In this document: piece by piece, positions 10,958 through 21,999 of the stretch
Layout of the letters: each line of letters begins with the position of its first letter
How positions within the stretch are numbered: the first letter of the stretch is position 1
Source: Oxytricha trifallax
Taxonomy: Eukaryota; Ciliophora; Spirotrichea; Sporadotrichida; Oxytrichidae
Length of the DNA: 64,000 bases
NCBI GenBank assembly: GCA_000711775.1
Contig: ARYC01000304.1
Span: forward strand, 104,736-168,735
Direction of reading: 5' to 3'
Program-made: the position numbers and the translations under genes
The notes under the pieces: model-generated
What the model was told of the DNA's origin: nothing
The model's input: the letters and a program-made list of their open reading frames with translations, nothing else
The model's database searches: none

Positions 10958-12235
10958 ATGGCAAACAAGTGTGTGGGAGACAGAGAGGAGGAGAAAGGTA
11001 TTAATGAAATTCCTATACAAACTGAAGAAGCTGAAGTCTATTTTTGTGAGCTATGTGAGAGAGATTTTGCTCATAAATCAAGCTGGTACAGACATAAGAA
11101 AGAGCATAGAGAAGCCAAGCCCACTGTATACTTAAAGCATGATAAAATAGATGGAAAGTATGACTGCTTTGAGTGCCATAAGCAATACTCTCATACAAGA
11201 GACTTGAAGAAGCATCTATTAAAAGCTCACAAGAAAGACATAGAAATTGAAAAGCATGAAGTTGAGTTGAAACTTCTGAACAAAAGAAAATCGAGGGAAA
11301 ATTCTAAAGTGGTTGTGCCTGAATAAGCAAGAGAGTTAGAGTACGTTAGGAAGGCACGCAACCAACTAACCTCTGAAATAACAAAAATTATGATCAAGAT
11401 TCAATACAAGAAAATACCGGTTCTTGCTTAAATTGACCTAGATACTTCTCTTTAAAGCTACCTAATATTAGAAGACTCCTTTGATAAGAAAGTTATCAAT
11501 GATCATCAATACGCATACAAGGTGTATCCCTTCAACTATCTCTTAAGTGATGATAAATATTAGATGGAGTTTACAAATGAGTATCAAGTACTCACTCAAG
11601 CAAAGTTTAAAGAGTGTAGTTACTTAATCAAGCTAGATGCTGTTCTCCTTGCCAAGGATCATGTTGCTTTCAGACTCCCACTCTATGAAATGACTCTAAG
11701 AGATTTCATAACAGATCAAAGGAATCATAAGTAACTTGGATAAATAGCAACTCAGACCATACAAGGCATTAAAGAGCTTCACAAGTTAGGGTTTGTTCAC
11801 AGAGATTTAAAGCCAGAAAATATTATGATAAACTTTTCTCCAGTAAGAGTAGCAATAATCGATTTCAACAGAGCCTAAAGAGTGGAAGTGTCAATGCTTG
11901 GAAGTGTAATGGGAACTCCATGATATTATCAGGAAAGGGAAGACTGGAGAGATGGTGACTTTAAGTGGGATGTGTGGGCTTTAATAGCAATAATAATAGA
12001 GTGCGAAATGCCTCGCAACGATTACTACTCTACAAGGTGCGAGAAAAATGCTAAGTAAAGAATCAATTAGTTTATAGACAAAACCAGAGTATCTCAATCA
12101 ATAAAACATATGGCAGAATCAATAATAATTAAACCAAACTCAAGATCAGACATATCAATAGAGTAGATAGAGTTGTGGTTAAGTAAGATAAACTTCAGAC
12201 CTCTCCCACATGATCCTAAGGTGCATTTTGAGTGA
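10958..12235 (+). CDS. TBE-2 zinc-finger/kinase protein ('57-kDa' ORF), one in-frame TGA
   Basis: 426 codons. N-terminus: two C2H2 fingers (FCELCERDFAHKSSWYRH and DCFECHKQYSHTRDLKKH), then a basic linker and a protein-kinase-like domain with a candidate Lys (YKVYPFNYLL), the catalytic loop HRDLKPENIMINF and DFNRA where most kinases have DFG. The activation-segment motif MGTPGYYxE is broken here: Gly is replaced by TGA at 11921-11923, while TBE-7 has GGC. Otherwise the frame is open to TGA at 12233-12235. Fingers suggest DNA binding, presumably to TBE ends; the DFN motif leaves catalytic activity open. Confidence 0.88.
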
Positions 12236-12354
12236 TTAAATTAAATACATTTACTATAAATTTCACATTAAAACCTATTAATAACCCAAACCCTTAACAA
12301 ATTCCCATCAAATCAAAGCACTTATAAACCTCATTAAGGGGTTTTGGGGTTTTT

Positions 12355-12574
12355 AATGATCAAATGGAACAATAGAGAACTTCTTCTGGAAGGAATTTTA
12401 ATAAGCAATATAGAGATAAAAGAGAGAAAATGATTCTGGAGTCTTCTGATGATGATAATAGAAGCCAGAATAATAATTTCTATATTACTATCATGTTTTT
12501 AATTATTTTTAATAAAATTAAATAGTATTAGCAGCAGATCTAACACATCTCGTTTTTATGATAAAAAGTAATGA
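12355..12574 (+). pseudogene. Relic of the channel-gene tail, unit B
   Basis: Homologous to 6103-6331. It starts directly at the TBE-2 right end (GATCAAATGGAACAATAG), keeps NFNKQYRDKREKMILESS-like coding, the AT-rich IES and the last MDS through TGA at 12572-12574. No upstream exons are attached, so it cannot be a functional channel gene. Confidence 0.8.
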
Positions 12575-12747
12575 GGACAGCAATTCTATTCTATAAATAA
12601 TTTTCACATTATAGCTATGCATTTATTTAAACATTTAAAAAGATATAAGCCTATATCAATTAAGTGATTGAGCCCCTGTTGCTGGATTTAATAGTTCGAT
12701 AAAAAATAAAATGAATAATAAATAAAAAAGTTTAAACCATTACAAGT

Positions 12748-13479
12748 TCAAATTCTATTGTTTCTTTTGATCTAAGCCTATTGCTGTTCTCTTAATCTCT
12801 ACTCAGCTTATTACTGCTACTATCTTCTATAATTTTCTTAATCCTTTTGATGCTATTGCCTTTATCTTTCGTGATCTCTGGCTAAATTTTCCCTATTTCT
12901 TTAATGTTCTTTTTCTTATTAATCATTAGGCTAATTGAAGTTTCCAGAGTCGTTGAAGTCCCTAGATGGAAGTGGGTCGTATGAATAATCATCATCACTG
13001 CGACATCCACAACATTTAGCTATTTAATAAATGATAAACAATAAAACTAAGCCGCCAACATTATATACAATTGGTTTCAATACTTTGATGATTTTTAATT
13101 GGTAGCCATCTTTTCCACACCTATCTAAATCTACTTTAAATGATTGTATGTAGCAAGCCAAAACCACAAAATAGATCATGATTAAAACTGGGAGCAATAT
13201 TGTTAAAAAGAAAGCAAGTAGTCTTTCACAAATGGTCTCAGAATTGCTTGGAACAAATATTCTACCCATACATAAAACTGTGCATGTGTGGAACAATGAA
13301 ACAAATGTACAAAGAGCAGACAAGATCACCATGTTTAAAATAACTATCTCAATTTAGCTGCTTTTATCACAATCTAATTTAGGCACTTCTTATTCATAGG
13401 ATATCACAGAGAACGCAAGGAAAGTTACAAAAGCACCCAGGACACAAATAAAGATACATGAGATTAAATGGTTCTCCAT
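12748..13479 (-). CDS. Four-transmembrane protein with Q-rich tail, copy B
   Basis: Intact, 243 residues, ATG at 13477-13479 (MENHLISCIFICVLGAFVTF), TGA at 12748-12750. It has the same four membrane segments as the other copies, with LDC and RCGKDGYQLK in the loops and CCGCRSDDDY after TM4. The tail differs from copies C and E: the Gly/Ser/Asn stretch is replaced by an acidic SYDPLPSRDFNDS segment before the shared QQQQQAEQRLREQQQ coiled coil. The tail therefore diverges faster than the membrane part. Confidence 0.85.
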
Positions 13480-13799
13480 TTTTAATAATTATATATAACT
13501 TTGATATCCATAAAAGATTTTAAAATAAAAAATGTATCAGGTTTATTTATAATGATTTAAAATAGGTTTTTATTAACGCACTTCATGTTTTTTAATTATA
13601 AATTTCGCTGAGTTTGAAATTTGATCATATTTTTATATATTATTAAAATTTACAAATTATTATTGCATTAAAGATAATCTTTGATTTTATTACTTTTTTT
13701 GCGTAAATATACTTTAAAGGTAAAAAATATGAAAATAATTTGATAATTCAAAGATTCATTAAAAAATTAATTTATTAATATATTATAAATCAGAATATA

Positions 13800-13920
13800 T
13801 TGAAGTAATGGCTAATTCTTTCAATTTGATCTCATGATTTTTTTATTTTACAAATATTATATCTCTTTTTTTAGTCTACTCTTAGTGATTTCAAGACTCC
13901 TCTCATAATGGGCTTGCAGT
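13800..13920 (-). pseudogene. C-terminal remnant of the small Cys/His gene, unit B
   Basis: Encodes HYERSLEITKSRLKKEIQYLQ, matching the C-terminal helix of the copies in units C and E. The N-terminal half is absent because TBE-3 begins at 13921, inside the gene. Confidence 0.7.
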
Positions 13921-14001
13921 CAAAATCCCAAAACCCCTTAATGAGGTTTAGAAGTGCTTTGATTTTTAGGGAATTTGTTAGGGGTTGAGGTTATTAATTA
14001 A

Positions 14002-15048
14002 ATGCGAGACAAAAATTACAAGTTTTTGGGGTCTATTTATGATGAAGAATATATAGATTAAGTGTTTAAACTGCATTATAGATGTTATATATATACAGTG
14101 AATAAATAAAACCAGTACTGAACTATAAGTCTATTGCACTGCTCTTAAAGCGTAGTCCATCAACTGTTCGCTCTCACTGCTTGAAAGCTGTATAATTAAA
14201 GCAATAATAGCCTAATTCTTAGCCTAAGAGGAATCCAAGGTTTCTATAGAAGCATATTGACTATCTTATCAATGAAAAAACCTAGAAGTATTGGGCTCAC
14301 TTCTCTTTCTCAACCAATGAGCTACTATGTTTCACCGCCAATTCCCTGAGTTGAAGATCTCTGCTTAGTCTATACCCAACATCTATAAACGAAATGGTAT
14401 CTCTTACAAATGTGTGAATCGTATCAAGAGAGTAATTGATTTCACTCTGCCATTTTACAACAATAACCTAAATTATATTTATAATTAAATGCAGAGAGCC
14501 TAATAGAATAATATTAAGTTTATAATGCTGACGAGGCTGTGTTTACTTTCAACTCTTTCATTTAGAAGTCTTCGTATAAGAGGCATAGTAATATAAAAGT
14601 ATATGATTAAAAAGTCAAGGTATAAAAATGTCAATTCTTGGAGGTATTAACGAGGATTCTGGTTTAGAAACTAATGTTAATCATCCTCGCTCTATTAAGA
14701 CAGAGCATTATATAAAGTTCTTAGAACATTTGAGAGAGAAGTACCCTGAATAAGAGATTGTACTGTTTATTGATAATCTTTCTGTTCATAAGACTAAAGA
14801 AACAAGGAAGGACGCCAGTCTTCAACGTGCCTGATAGCCCATATTTTAATGGAATTGAATTATACTAGGGTATATTAAAAGGTCATTACAAAAAAATGCT
14901 GCTGTACCACTTGATGCATGACCTACCTATCGATACAATGGCCTTTATAAAAAGTTCAGCTAAGAGAATTGATAATTAATTGGCATAAAAGTGTGCTAAA
15001 GAAGGGAGAGTGAATGTATATAAATAAGTTTTGTAGTCAAGTTAATGA
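14002..15048 (+). pseudogene. TBE-3 transposase, deleted and frameshifted
   Basis: Starts MRDKNYKFLGSIYDEEY. Indels relative to TBE-2 include one base lost just before the first catalytic Asp (TTTATAATGCTGACGAGG) and about 20 bp lost between the second Asp and the catalytic Glu (AAGGAAGGACGCCAGTC near 14810). It is not functional as it stands. The usual end is TGA at 15046-15048. Confidence 0.85.
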
Positions 15049-15057
15049 ATATATAAG

Positions 15058-15852
15058 TCACATTTAAAATTCTTTAGAGGGAGCTGGCTTCTCTTTCTTT
15101 TCTTCCTCTTAAGGCTTTTGTGGGCCTAGGTTTCTTCTCTTGCTGTCAGCTCCAGCATATATATATATATATTCATTAATCTGGTGGCTGAATATTAGAG
15201 TAAAGTATCATACTAACTTCATACTTTGTCTGCGACTTTCGCTCTCTATGAAGCTTGCTCTATTCCTTCATCAAGAAGATGCTAGTACCAGATTTTTGTA
15301 GTGAGTTAAGCTTGAAATCTTACTTGAAATATAAGGGCACTTCTGCAGCTCTGAAAACAAGCTCTCACTTATCTTGATCCCTTGTATATCCTTATCTTCT
15401 TAAGAGATGCTGTATCTTTTCTTATGGGATTCCTGAATAATTTCTTTCAAGTAATCACTTTTAATTGTTGCCAGTATGCCAAAGAGATAGTTCTTTTCAG
15501 GTGGTTTAGTTGACAACTACTTCTAAGTAGGAAGGTACTGCGAAACATTAGGGTCATTGTTAGCATCATCAGATAAGTTAATCACTGAGATTTCTGGATA
15601 GTTTGGAATCTCTGCAAACTTTACATCTTAAGTTTTCAATGCTTTCCTCTCTTCGCAGAGTATCGCCCTTAGAAATGAAATGTTGGTACCTTCCATCGTT
15701 GGCAAGAACAAACCAACTACATAATCAAAATGAGTTACTATGAGTTCATTACCTTGCTGTATCATGCAGCGATGCAAATCCTCCTTTCTTCTAAATCTTT
15801 GAATCAATTCTTGTGCTTGCACTCTTTTCATTGCATCATTCATTGACTCATC
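15058..15852 (-). pseudogene. TBE-3 22-kDa protein gene
   Basis: Matches the TBE-2 gene throughout (SMNDAMKRVQAQELIQRF, VGLFLPTMEGTNISF), but one base is lost in the start region (GACTCATC against GACTCCATC), removing the usual Met, and an AT microsatellite (15161-15174) has expanded in the 3' part. Confidence 0.8.
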
Positions 15853-16462
15853 CTGTTTACAGATCCAAGAAATGATTTTCAAATTTAAGTTTATTGATTT
15901 CAATAATTTACCTCTGTAAAACTTACTATTAAATATGGGCATCATTTAGGAGGGCAACCTCTAAGAAGGATATGGAGAAGGTTTTGAGAACTGGTTTCAA
16001 ACTTGAGAGATTGATATCAATTTCTACTGTTATAGTTCCATATGTTTTAATTTAAATTGGTACTTACTTAATTAGGTGCACCTCCTAAATCGGTATGTGC
16101 TGTAATGAACTCATAATTGATAGAAATAATGGTTACTTTCGCATCCATATTTAGAGCTGGATCGTCTCTTAGCACTCATATATATTCTATAATACTCTTA
16201 AAACTTCCCTATAAACTTGTAGGCTTGCAAAGCTCTCATATAAGCTCTCAGCTATAGATGCGGTTTTATAATTTTAAATTCAAATTTAAATATGAGCGCT
16301 AACATTTTAAGAAAAACAACAGCACTTCCATCAAACTAAATGAGACTTACCTTTGGCAGCAATAAAAAGTGTGATAGCTGCGAGATGAACTCTCATAAAG
16401 AACTACCAGAGCTATCACTTGAGGTCTCTGTTATTAAAATAGAAATTAATAATAGAAAATAA

Positions 16463-17740
16463 ATGGCAAACAAGTGTGTGGGAGACAGAGAGGATGAGAA
16501 ATTTAGAAATGAAATTTCAATGTAAGCAGAGAAAGTTGAAGTATATTTTGTGAGAAGTGTGAAAGAGACTTCACTCATAAACCTAGCTGGTTCAGGCATA
16601 TGTAGGAGCATAGAGAAGCCAAGCCTACTGTGTTCTTAAAGCATGACAAAATTGATGGGAAGTATGATTGCTTTGAGTGCCATAAGTAGTATTCTAATAC
16701 AAGAGACTTGAAGAAATATCTTTTAAAGACTCACAAGAAAGAAATAGAAATTTAAAAGCATGAAGTTGAGTTAAAGCTTCTCAAAAAAGAAAATCGAGGG
16801 AATATCTAAAGCGGTAGTGCATAAATAAGCTAGAGAATTAGACTACGTAAAGAAGGCACGCAACCAACTGACCTCTGAAATCACAAAAATCATGATCAAA
16901 GTTTAATACAAGAAAATACCAGTTATTGCGACGATATATTCAGGTACTTCTCTTTAAAGTTATCTAATTCTAGAGGACTCATTTGATAAGATGGTTATTA
17001 ATGATCATCAATACGCATACAAGGTGTATCCCTTAAACTATCTCTTAAGTGATGATAAATATCAGATGAAGTTTACAAATGAGTATCATGTACTCACTTA
17101 AGCAAAGTTTAAATATTGAAATTACTTAATCAAGCTAGATGCTATTCTCCTTGCCAAGGTTCATGTTGCTTTTAGACTGCCTCTATATGAAATGACCTCA
17201 GAGATTTCATTACTGATCAAATGAATCATAAGTAGATTGCTTTGATAGCAACTTAAACCTAACAAGGCATTGAAGAGCTACATAAGTTAGGCTTTATTCA
17301 TAGAGATTTGAAGCCTGTGAATATTATGATAAACTTTTCACTTAAAAAAGTGACCTTTATTGACTTCAACAGAGCATTAACGGTGGAAGTATCAATGCTA
17401 CGAAGTGTTATGGGAACTCCAGGCTGTTATCCTGAAAGAGAAGACTGGAGATATGGAGACTTTCAATGTGATTTATGGGCAATGGCAGCAATAATAATAG
17501 AATGCGATATGCCTCGCAACGATTATTACTCAACAAGGTGTGAAGAAAAGAATGCGAAACAAAGTATAAAGCAATTTATAGATAAAACAAGAGTATTATC
17601 TCAGGCAATGATATAGAAGGCTGAGTAGGTAATAATCAAACAACCTGCGATCAGACATATCGATAGAGCAAATATAATAGTGATTGAGTAAAATAAACTA
17701 CAGACCACTTCCACATGATCCAAAAGTGCATTTTTAGTGA
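16463..17740 (+). pseudogene. TBE-3 zinc-finger/kinase gene, frameshifted
   Basis: Begins with the same start as TBE-2 (MANKCVGDREDEK) but a frameshift before finger 1 (TATATTTTGTGAGAAG) and others at about 16785 and 16905 break the frame. The kinase part is well kept: RDLKPVNIMINF, TFIDFNRA, MGTPGCYPERED, to TGA at 17738-17740. The catalytic loop has PVN where other copies have PEN. Confidence 0.82.
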
Positions 17741-17856
17741 ATAAATTAAAAACATTTACTTTAAAATTCACATTAAAACCAATTAATAACCCCACCCTAA
17801 CAAATCCCTACAAATCAAAGCACTTATAAACCTCATTAAGAGGTTTTGGGGTTTTG

Positions 17857-17982
17857 AATAGTAATTAAAATTTAATTACCATGTTTTTATATATTAAATT
17901 TAATAAAATTATCTTAATTATAAAATTAAATAGTATTAACAGCAGATCTAACACATCTCGTTTTTATGATAAAAAGTAATGA
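17857..17982 (+). pseudogene. Relic of the last channel MDS, unit C
   Basis: Begins AATAGTAATT exactly at the TBE-3 end. It retains the AT-rich IES and the last MDS (INSRSNTSRFYDKKQ and TGA). The rest of the gene is absent. Confidence 0.75.
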
Positions 17983-18154
17983 GGTCTGCAATTCTATTCT
18001 ATAAATAATTTTTACATTATAGCTATGCATTTATTTAAACATTTAAAAACTAAACCAAAATAAATTGATTCGGTATATCTCATAATAATGTATGTTAAGA
18101 AATAAGATCATAGAATTAATAATTAAAAATTTTTATACTAATATTAATTTAAAT

Positions 18155-18877
18155 TCAAAAGACTCTGTTGTTTTATTTAATCAAAGCCTATTGCTGTTCT
18201 CTTAATCTCTACTCAGCTTATTGCTGTTGCTATCTTCTGTAATTTTCCTAATCTCTTTGCTATTATTGCCTCAATCTTTCTTAATCTCTGGCCGAATTAT
18301 CTCTGTTTTGACTAGGTTGATTATTGGAGCTATTACCATTATGATTATTATTGTTATTTCCAGATGAGGATGAGCCGCCTGAAGAGCCATCTTTGCAGGT
18401 ACATCCACAGCATTTAATAATTTTAATAATGATAATCAATACAACAAGAGCGGCAACTGTATATACAACTTGTATCAATACTTTGATGATATTTAACTGG
18501 TAGCCATCTTTTCCACACACATCGAAATCTATTTTTAGTGATTTTGTGTAGCAACCCAAAACCACAATATATATCATGATTATAACTGGGAAAAATATTG
18601 ACAAAAAGAAAGTAAGTAGTCTTTCACAAATTGTATCAGCATTGCTTGGTATAAATATTCTACCCATACATAAAACTGTGCATGTGTGGAATAATGAGAC
18701 AAATGTACTAAAAGCCGATAAGATCACCATGTTCATAATAACTAACTCAATTTAGCTGCTTTAATCACAATCTAGTTCAGGCACTTCTTATTGGTAGGAT
18801 ATTACTGAGAATGCAAGGAAAGTTACAAAAGCACCCAGAACAAAAATAAAGATACAAGAGATTAAATGACTCCCCAT
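18155..18877 (-). CDS. Four-transmembrane protein with Q-rich tail, copy C
   Basis: Intact, 240 residues; ATG 18875-18877 (MGSHLISCIFIFVLGAFVTF), TGA 18155-18157. Membrane segments at about 4-26, 46-70, 87-110 and 130-152; conserved Cys at 37, 84 and 121; CCGCTC at 156-161; then GSSGGSSSSGNNNNNHNG and the coiled-coil tail RRQQQQQAEQRLREQQQ, ending KQNNRVF. Closest to copy E (same length and tail). It lies downstream of the small gene on the same strand with 330 bp between them. Confidence 0.87.
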
Positions 18878-19206
18878 TATAAATAATTAATATATAATTA
18901 AGAGATCCAAGTAGGTTTTAAAATTAAATAAATGTATCAGGATATATAATATAATAATTAAAAAGTTTTTATTAGCATTCTTCAAGATTTTTTGATTATC
19001 TTATTCGTTATGTTTGAAATTTAATTCAAGTTTACATTATTAATATTTACAGATTGCTATCGTCTTAAAGTTAATTATAAATATATCTTACCACTTTTTC
19101 TATGATTTTTATGAACTAATTTTGCACTTCAAATGTAAATTGTAAAATTAATTCGATAATAAAAGTTTTTTAAAATAAATTAAATCAATCATTCATATAT
19201 TGCTAA

Positions 19207-19497
19207 TCACAATTTCATTTCGATAATGGTTAATTCTTTTAATTTGATCTCAAGATTTTACAAGTATTTTATCTCCTTTTCCAGTCTGTTTTTAGTAATA
19301 TATAGAGACCTCTTCTAATGTGTGTGCAGTTATTTTTAGTTTCTGATATAAAATTTTCTATAATAACACTCAAACTCTTGTTCAATCTTTAATATTTTTG
19401 CGATTAGATGGCTTCTATTGTGTTGCATCAAAGCTGCTGATTTACTAATATAAAGGTTACAATTTTTCTCTGGGCATTGGTGCAATAATTATTCCAT
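19207..19497 (-). CDS. Small Cys/His protein, copy C
   Basis: Intact 96-residue frame in the ciliate code, ATG 19495-19497 (MEQLLHQCPEKNCNLYISKS), TGA 19207-19209. It has a CPxxxC pair near residue 8-13 followed by a possible His ligand in MQHNRSHL, then a basic helix (LEKEIKYLQNLEIKLKELT) that could form a coiled coil. I recognise no family; the Cys/His spacing is only loosely like a zinc finger. Two full-length copies, one frameshifted and one truncated copy in the same relative place support it as a real gene. Confidence 0.78.
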
Positions 19498-19509
19498 TTC
19501 AATTTTAAT

Positions 19510-20105
19510 TATTATTAGCTGTTAGCTATTCAACCTTATAATTAAAATTGGCTTCAAGGTTTGAATATGTATTTTTGTGGAAGAGTTTAAACACTTTGAT
19601 TTTAAAATATTTTAATTACAGAGTTCACTATATTGATCAGCACCATAATTCATTCTTTTAATTATTATTTTAATTTTTGAATCATAGATTAATAAATCTT
19701 GCTTAGCTTAATTTGATTAAACTTGTTTTGTAATTCATTCCCTCGTAGAATTTTAGTAAAATAAAAAAGATATTTCCTTGATGGGATGAGGAACTGGTAG
19801 GATATAATATTTATGGTATATTAAAATAAATCTATATATAAAATGATCTAGATGCGTTTATATGATCCTATACATATTAATAAGGCATGAAAAATTTCCT
19901 ATTAACTAGACATAAACTTTGACAAGTCAAGAAATTTACTAGGGTTTGATGAAAACTTATTTAAGAGAGTGATTTATTCTTATTTATATTGTCAGTTAAA
20001 CATCCGCATTATGGGGAAATTTTAAATTTAGTAAGCATATATATTTCTTCACTAAAGGAATTGCTAGTTACATCTAGTAAAATTCACTGATGATACTATT
20101 TAATT
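19510..20105. other. Conserved spacer of unit C
   Basis: AT-rich and collinear with 39940-40537 of unit E. Includes the block GGGATGAGGAACTGGTAGGA near 19783, conserved in E and recognisable in A near 8105. Possibly upstream sequence for both the small gene and the third frame; no gene seen. Confidence 0.55.
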
Positions 20106-20426
20106 GATCTTGGATATAAAAGAATATTGACAGTCAAGAAATTAAATATTTTCATCAATAAGAAAGGGTAAAATAAAAAAATAGCTGTTAAAAGCAGCAA
20201 AACAAAACATAATGCAGATAAATTTAAAAGCGAAATTTCAGAACAATCTTATTAAATTGCTTATTTCTTAAAATTTATGAAAAACGGGCTTTCAACTCTC
20301 ACTTACCATAAAAATGACTTATTACAAGATTTAGGTTCTAGCCTCATTTAAAATTAGCTATTATTTTTTATAAAAAAAATTCATTAATCTTAAATCCTGA
20401 TCATTAATAAATCTCCTCATTAATGA
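20106..20426 (+). pseudogene. Third frame of the repeat unit, copy C (decaying ORF)
   Basis: Open in the ciliate code from about 20106 to TGA at 20424-20426: DLGYKRILTVKKLNIFINKK, then VKSSKTKH, SEISEQSYQIAYFLKFMKNG and HKNDLLQDLG. The composition looks protein-coding, and unit E carries the same protein with a compensable 1-nt shift. Upstream the frame is broken in C (FTKGIASYI) but better in E (NFADDTILIDLG), so neither copy is complete. Further coding-like blocks follow to about 20640. No family recognised. Confidence 0.5.
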
Positions 20427-20844
20427 AATAAAAGGAACTCATTTTTAAAAAATCGAAAACATGGAGGAGGTGGTTTGAATTAACCTGAATTATTGATTTT
20501 AAAAGCGGGTCGTAGGTAAATAAAATTAAAAAGTTGGAAAAGAAGTCAATAAAACTTTCTAATTTCAACATTCACTTTCTATAGTATTTTAAGACCCATA
20601 CGAATATACATAGAATATATATTAATAACAGAAAATATTATTTCTTGATGATGATATTTTTCCATAAATCTTGTCTTATCACTCAAAACCCCAAAACCCC
20701 TTAGTAAGGTTTATAAGTGCTTTGATTTGTAGGGAATAGTTGGGGTCTTATTGGGGTTAGTAGACAAAATGCAGGTTTTATGTGAATTTAATGAATATTT
20801 AATGAGTATTAGTGTTATTAATTCAAACAAATTTTATCTGTTTA

Positions 20845-21905
20845 TCATTATTGTATCTTTTGAACTATGCTCTCTTTAATGAGTCAAGGATATCATCTAA
20901 TGTTTATTGAGGATAGTTTGGAGCTCTCACGATAATCATTTATACTATGCTTTTAATTTCTTTGCAGAACTTTATGTGTTTCTAAGCCAAACTTATTGAT
21001 TGCTTTTCATGTTTAGTACCAAAGTAAGACAAACTTTCCATATCACTTTCTAATATTATTGCAGCTACTGACCAAACATCCCATTAGACAGAACCATTTT
21101 CCACTTCACTTCTCTCTTATTGGGAAGTATCCGGGAGTCTCAAGTACCTATGCTAAAGTAACGATCTCCTTATCTTAAAGCTCTATTGAGATCGATAACA
21201 ACTACTTCTAATGAGCAGAGATTCATAATTACATTTTCAGGCTTCAAATCTCTATGAACATACCCAAGTTCATGCAACTCCTTGACACCTTTTATCATAT
21301 CTGAAAGTATATCGTTTAAATCATTCGGGGTATCGATTATGATAGAGATAGTCTCTAAAATTCATTTAAAATTTCTTGAGTCTTAGTGCGATAAAACCAT
21401 AGCTTAATATGACACCATCTTACTTAAGCAAATTCTTGCAATCTATACTCTAGGCCTCTCTAAGAACCATGTATTCATTAGCAAACTCGTTTTAATATTG
21501 TTGGTTCTTAAGGAGATAACTGAAGGGATACACCTTGTATGCATACTCATCGACTACTATAAGCTTTGCTTTTGCAGGCACGTTTATATTTAAGTAGTTT
21601 TTTATACAACTGCTGAGATAAACTGAATTTAATTCAGGTATATTCATAGCCTTCGCTTAGAAGCATGCTAAAATTGTATTACCTTCTGGTTGATTCATCG
21701 ATTCATATCACTTCTGTCTCTTGAGTCTTTCTTGCTGCTATCTTTGTGAATAAAGAGTATTAGATTTTCTTTTTGCTGGAACTAATTTTTAAGTTTCTTT
21801 ATCCTGCATTAAAGATCACACAAATAATGTTTCTGCATATGTTTTTTTACTTTTGCAGAGTGCGTATAAGACTTCATACACGTTGTACATTTAGTTAATT
21901 TATAT
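20845..21905 (-). pseudogene. TBE-4 zinc-finger/kinase gene, 5' part lost
   Basis: Minus-strand kinase domain with HRDLKPEN-like and DFNR-like blocks, ending at TGA 20845-20847. At its 5' side only the second finger remains (CTTCMKSYTHSAKVKKH near 21880); the sequence upstream is the helicase insert, so finger 1 and the N-terminus are gone. Frameshifts are present after the finger. Confidence 0.8.
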
Positions 21906-21999
21906 ATTGTTGGAAAATTTATTATATTGATTAATTTAATACATCACATCTGTAACATTCAATATTCCCAATCCTTAATTAATAATAACTCTGAGCAAT

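Larger units (their letters stand above)
8305..12354 (+). mobile_element. TBE-2, complete element
   Basis: The left end CAAAACCCCAAAACCCC starts at 8305; the right end finishes at 12354 with the terminal G changed to T; AAT lies on both sides (8302-8304 and 12355-12357). Inner inverted repeats read TTAATGAGGTTTATAAGTGC and its complement. It carries the transposase (+), the 22-kDa gene (-) and the zinc-finger/kinase gene (+). This is the best preserved element of the window: one nucleotide deletion near the transposase end, a length indel in the 22-kDa gene, and one in-frame TGA in the kinase. Confidence 0.96.
13921..17856 (+). mobile_element. TBE-3, complete but decayed
   Basis: Left end CAAAATCCCAAAACCCC at 13921, right end GGTTTTGGGGTTTTG to 17856. 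The flanks do not match as a target duplication: AGT on the left (13918-13920), AAT on the right (17857-17859). The left flank is inside the small gene of unit B, the right flank inside the channel tail of unit C. Confidence 0.93.

Noticed and set aside
15161..15174. AT dinucleotide microsatellite
   Set aside because: Short, in a dead TBE gene; ordinary slippage.
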